Below, one piece after another: positions 45,154 to 46,893 of a stretch of 46,893 nt of DNA. Position 1 is the first letter of the stretch. Each line of letters begins with the position of its first letter. The position numbers and the translations under genes were made by a program. The notes beneath the pieces were generated by a model. The model had not been told where the DNA came from. It worked only from the letters and a program-made list of their open reading frames with translations, and made no database searches. The stretch covers positions 1 to 46,893 of the forward strand of contig PKXQ01000056.1 of NCBI GenBank assembly GCA_003132405.1, written 5' to 3'. This DNA comes from Acidobacteriaceae bacterium (lineage in GTDB: Bacteria > Acidobacteriota > Terriglobia > Terriglobales > Acidobacteriaceae).

Positions 45154-46497
45154 GTGAGCAAGAGCCTACCGCTGATACTTCGCCACGCTATGTATAACTT
45201 GCGTGGCGGCTTTCTGATTCGTCCGCTCACCATCGCGCTGGCGCTGGGCGGCGCAGGCGCATTCTTTTCGTGGTTGGAAGAGGAGTATCCAGCCACTAGC
45301 ACCTGGGTGCCGACAGTCCTATTCCCCTCGCACGCCGACCCGCAGGTCGCCCAGGTTATTCTGGCGGGCATCGCCGCCTCCATTATGACGGTAGTTTCCA
45401 TCGTGTTCGCCATTCTGTTGATGACGCTCACCCTGGCATCGATGCAGTTCTCCCCGCGCATCATCGTCAGCTTTTCCAGAGATCGCGTGACGCAATGGAC
45501 GCTCGGTATCTTCCTCGGCACTTTTTCGTACTGCATGGCCGCGCTGCCGGCGGCGCACTCGCTTCCTCAGCCCTTCGCACCAGTGGCTACCGTCCTGGGC
45601 GCTATGGTGCTGGCCCTGGTCTGCGTCGGTTTATTGCTCTTCTTTATTCACCATATCTCCCAGGCAATCAGTGTCAATCACATCGTTGACAGAATCGCTG
45701 CAGAAACGGAAGCGATGATCGATGAGATCATGCCCTGGCCGCACCGGCTGAACCGCCACCTGAAGGATGCTGAACCGCTCAGACCCAACCCGAGCGAGGT
45801 AGCCGTCTTGAGTGTTGATTCCGGCTATATTCGCTTTGTCGATACGCAACGCCTCGTCGCGCTTGCGAAGCACTATCACGTTACCATCCGCGTTCTGCGC
45901 CGGGTTGGCCACTTCGTTCCGGCGGGAATCCCGCTGATGATGGTCTCGAAGGGGACGCGTCTTCTGCCCGAAGGAGTTGCCGAGCTGGTTGCGGCGCTCG
46001 ACTTGGGCCCGACCAGAACCTTACAGCAGGACGTGGAGTTTGGCGTCTTGCAGATTGTCGACGTTGCGTTAAAGGCGATCTCGCCCGCCGTCAACGACCC
46101 CACAACTGCCATCAATTGCGTCGATCAGTTGAGTCGCATCCTGATCGGCTTCGCGTCCCGCGAGCCGCCCGAGGACCTGCTCTACGATCCGCCCGGCATC
46201 GTTCGCGCCAGCATCGGATGGATCCACTTCGAGCGCCTGCTGGAGGCAGCCTTTGAGCAGATCCGCATGTATTCGAAGACGGACGTGGCCGTTAGCTTGC
46301 GGTTACTGCGAGCCCTCGGTGACATCGCTGCCTCGACACCCGATCTGGAGTTCCGCCGGATACTCGTCGAGCGTGGAATGCGGACAGTGGCGGGCTGCAC
46401 CGAAAAACTGGGCGAAGATGAACTAAGAGAACTCCGCGCCCGCCAGGCTGCTTTGGAGCAACTTTACCTCGATCGCTCTGCCGTAGCTTTAGAATAG
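45154..46497 (+). CDS. DUF2254 family membrane protein
   Basis: Protein of 447 residues with four membrane segments in the first 200 residues (PLTIALALGGAGAFFSWLEE; VAQVILAGIAASIMTVVSIV; LGIFLGTFSYCMAALPAAHS; LGAMVLALVCVGLLLFFIHH). A soluble C-terminal domain follows with the conserved LDLGPTRTLQQDVEFG and ALKAISPAVNDPTTA segments typical of DUF2254. Role unknown. The start is GTG 45154 (VSKSLPLIL); an ATG at 45190 would shorten it by 12 residues. It converges with kdpC. Confidence 0.88.
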   Translation: MSKSLPLILRHAMYNLRGGFLIRPLTIALALGGAGAFFSWLEEEYPATSTWVPTVLFPSHADPQVAQVILAGIAASIMTVVSIVFAILLMTLTLASMQFSPRIIVSFSRDRVTQWTLGIFLGTFSYCMAALPAAHSLPQPFAPVATVLGAMVLALVCVGLLLFFIHHISQAISVNHIVDRIAAETEAMIDEIMPWPHRLNRHLKDAEPLRPNPSEVAVLSVDSGYIRFVDTQRLVALAKHYHVTIRVLRRVGHFVPAGIPLMMVSKGTRLLPEGVAELVAALDLGPTRTLQQDVEFGVLQIVDVALKAISPAVNDPTTAINCVDQLSRILIGFASREPPEDLLYDPPGIVRASIGWIHFERLLEAAFEQIRMYSKTDVAVSLRLLRALGDIAASTPDLEFRRILVERGMRTVAGCTEKLGEDELRELRARQAALEQLYLDRSAVALE

Positions 46498-46504
46498 CTG
46501 GCGC

Positions 46505-46893
46505 TTATTCTCCCCTCGACTGCTTGGACTCGGGGAATTGCCTATCCAGTTCGAGGTTCAATTCCAGGACATTAACTCGCGGCTCGCCCAGGAATCCCAG
46601 TTGGCGACCTGCGGTATGCTTGGCGACCAACTGGCGCAACGCTTCTTCGTTGATCCCGCGCGCCTTAGCCACGCGCGGTAGTTGGAAGGCAGCCGCATCC
46701 GGCGTGATGTCAGAATCAAGGCCGGAAGCAGAGGTTGTCACGAGGTCGATGGGTACCGGTGTGCCTGGATTCTCCGCTCGCGCAGTGGTTACATCGCCCT
46801 TCACTCGGTCAACAAGCTTCTGATTTGTTGGTCCCAACTGCGATCCGTTGGAGTTTGTAGGGTCGTAGGCGACGGCCGACGGACGAGGGTGGA
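46505..46893 (-). CDS. kdpC: K+-transporting ATPase subunit KdpC, C-terminal part
   Basis: The open frame reaches the right edge of the window, so the 5' end lies outside. It shows the KdpC C-terminal half: [20 protein letters not shown], then [29 protein letters not shown] and [20 protein letters not shown]. KdpC is the small subunit that stabilises KdpA-KdpB in the high-affinity, osmotically induced potassium pump. kdpB and kdpA would be expected further to the right, since this gene reads leftward and is usually last. The motifs I can see are intact. Confidence 0.95.
   Translation of the reverse strand, partial: HPRPSAVAYDPTNSNGSQLGPTNQKLVDRVKGDVTTARAENPGTPVPIDLVTTSASGLDSDITPDAAAFQLPRVAKARGINEEALRQLVAKHTAGRQLGFLGEPRVNVLELNLELDRQFPESKQSRGE

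Overview
The window looks like a chromosomal segment of an Acidobacteriota bacterium (Terriglobia / Koribacter-like). This is inferred from gene content: an Oar-like TonB-dependent transporter with an N-terminal carboxypeptidase-regulatory domain, a large S53 (sedolisin) protease with Ig-like repeats, a DUF5117/DUF4953-type metalloprotease, a DUF2844-DUF3443 pair and an imuA-imuB-dnaE2 cassette. Taxonomy was not tested by any search. No rRNA or CRISPR array was seen. One tRNA gene (Glu, anticodon CTC) is present.

Layout. 1-600: remnant of a tyrosine recombinase on the minus strand, with two frame breaks. 760-8690: a two-component system (OmpR-type regulator and CusS-like kinase, minus) diverges from a TonB-dependent transporter, a secreted beta-propeller protein and a secreted metallophosphoesterase (plus). 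8700-14300: a second recombinase remnant, an S53 protease broken by two frame changes, and a secreted protein of unknown function. 14741-21687: radical SAM protein, zinc metalloprotease, a haloacid-dehalogenase pseudogene with an internal deletion, and an M28 peptidase. 21753-29921: gltD and gltB (glutamate synthase) divergent from a LysR regulator, then a PhoU-domain protein. 29984-31764: DUF2844-DUF3443 pair. 32035-38197: the error-prone repair cassette imuA-imuB-dnaE2, with a recognisable promoter and a candidate LexA-type site. Copies of a short dispersed repeat lie between and, in frame, inside these genes.

38494-about 45150 is an accessory island that starts at the tRNA-Glu gene. It carries an integrase with an in-frame amber codon; a zinc-ribbon remnant; the C-terminal half of an Nmad2-like protein overlapping a frameshifted Nmad3-like gene (both families are associated with nucleotide modification); an intact pair made of a helix-hairpin-helix glycosylase-like protein and a PD-(D/E)XK nuclease-like protein; a deazaflavin-dependent-reductase-like protein with an unfamiliar N-terminal extension, plus a decayed partial copy of it; a four-helix membrane protein translationally coupled to a truncated patatin; and a 36-residue ORF. 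I read this as a decaying DNA-modification/defence island with one apparently intact two-gene unit (41912-43203), the best candidate for an undescribed system. The right end returns to ordinary genes: a DUF2254 membrane protein and the 3' part of kdpC.

Many genes are broken by single-base changes: two recombinases, the S53 protease, Nmad3 and the zinc ribbon. This may be real decay or may partly reflect sequence error. Reads over these sites would settle which.
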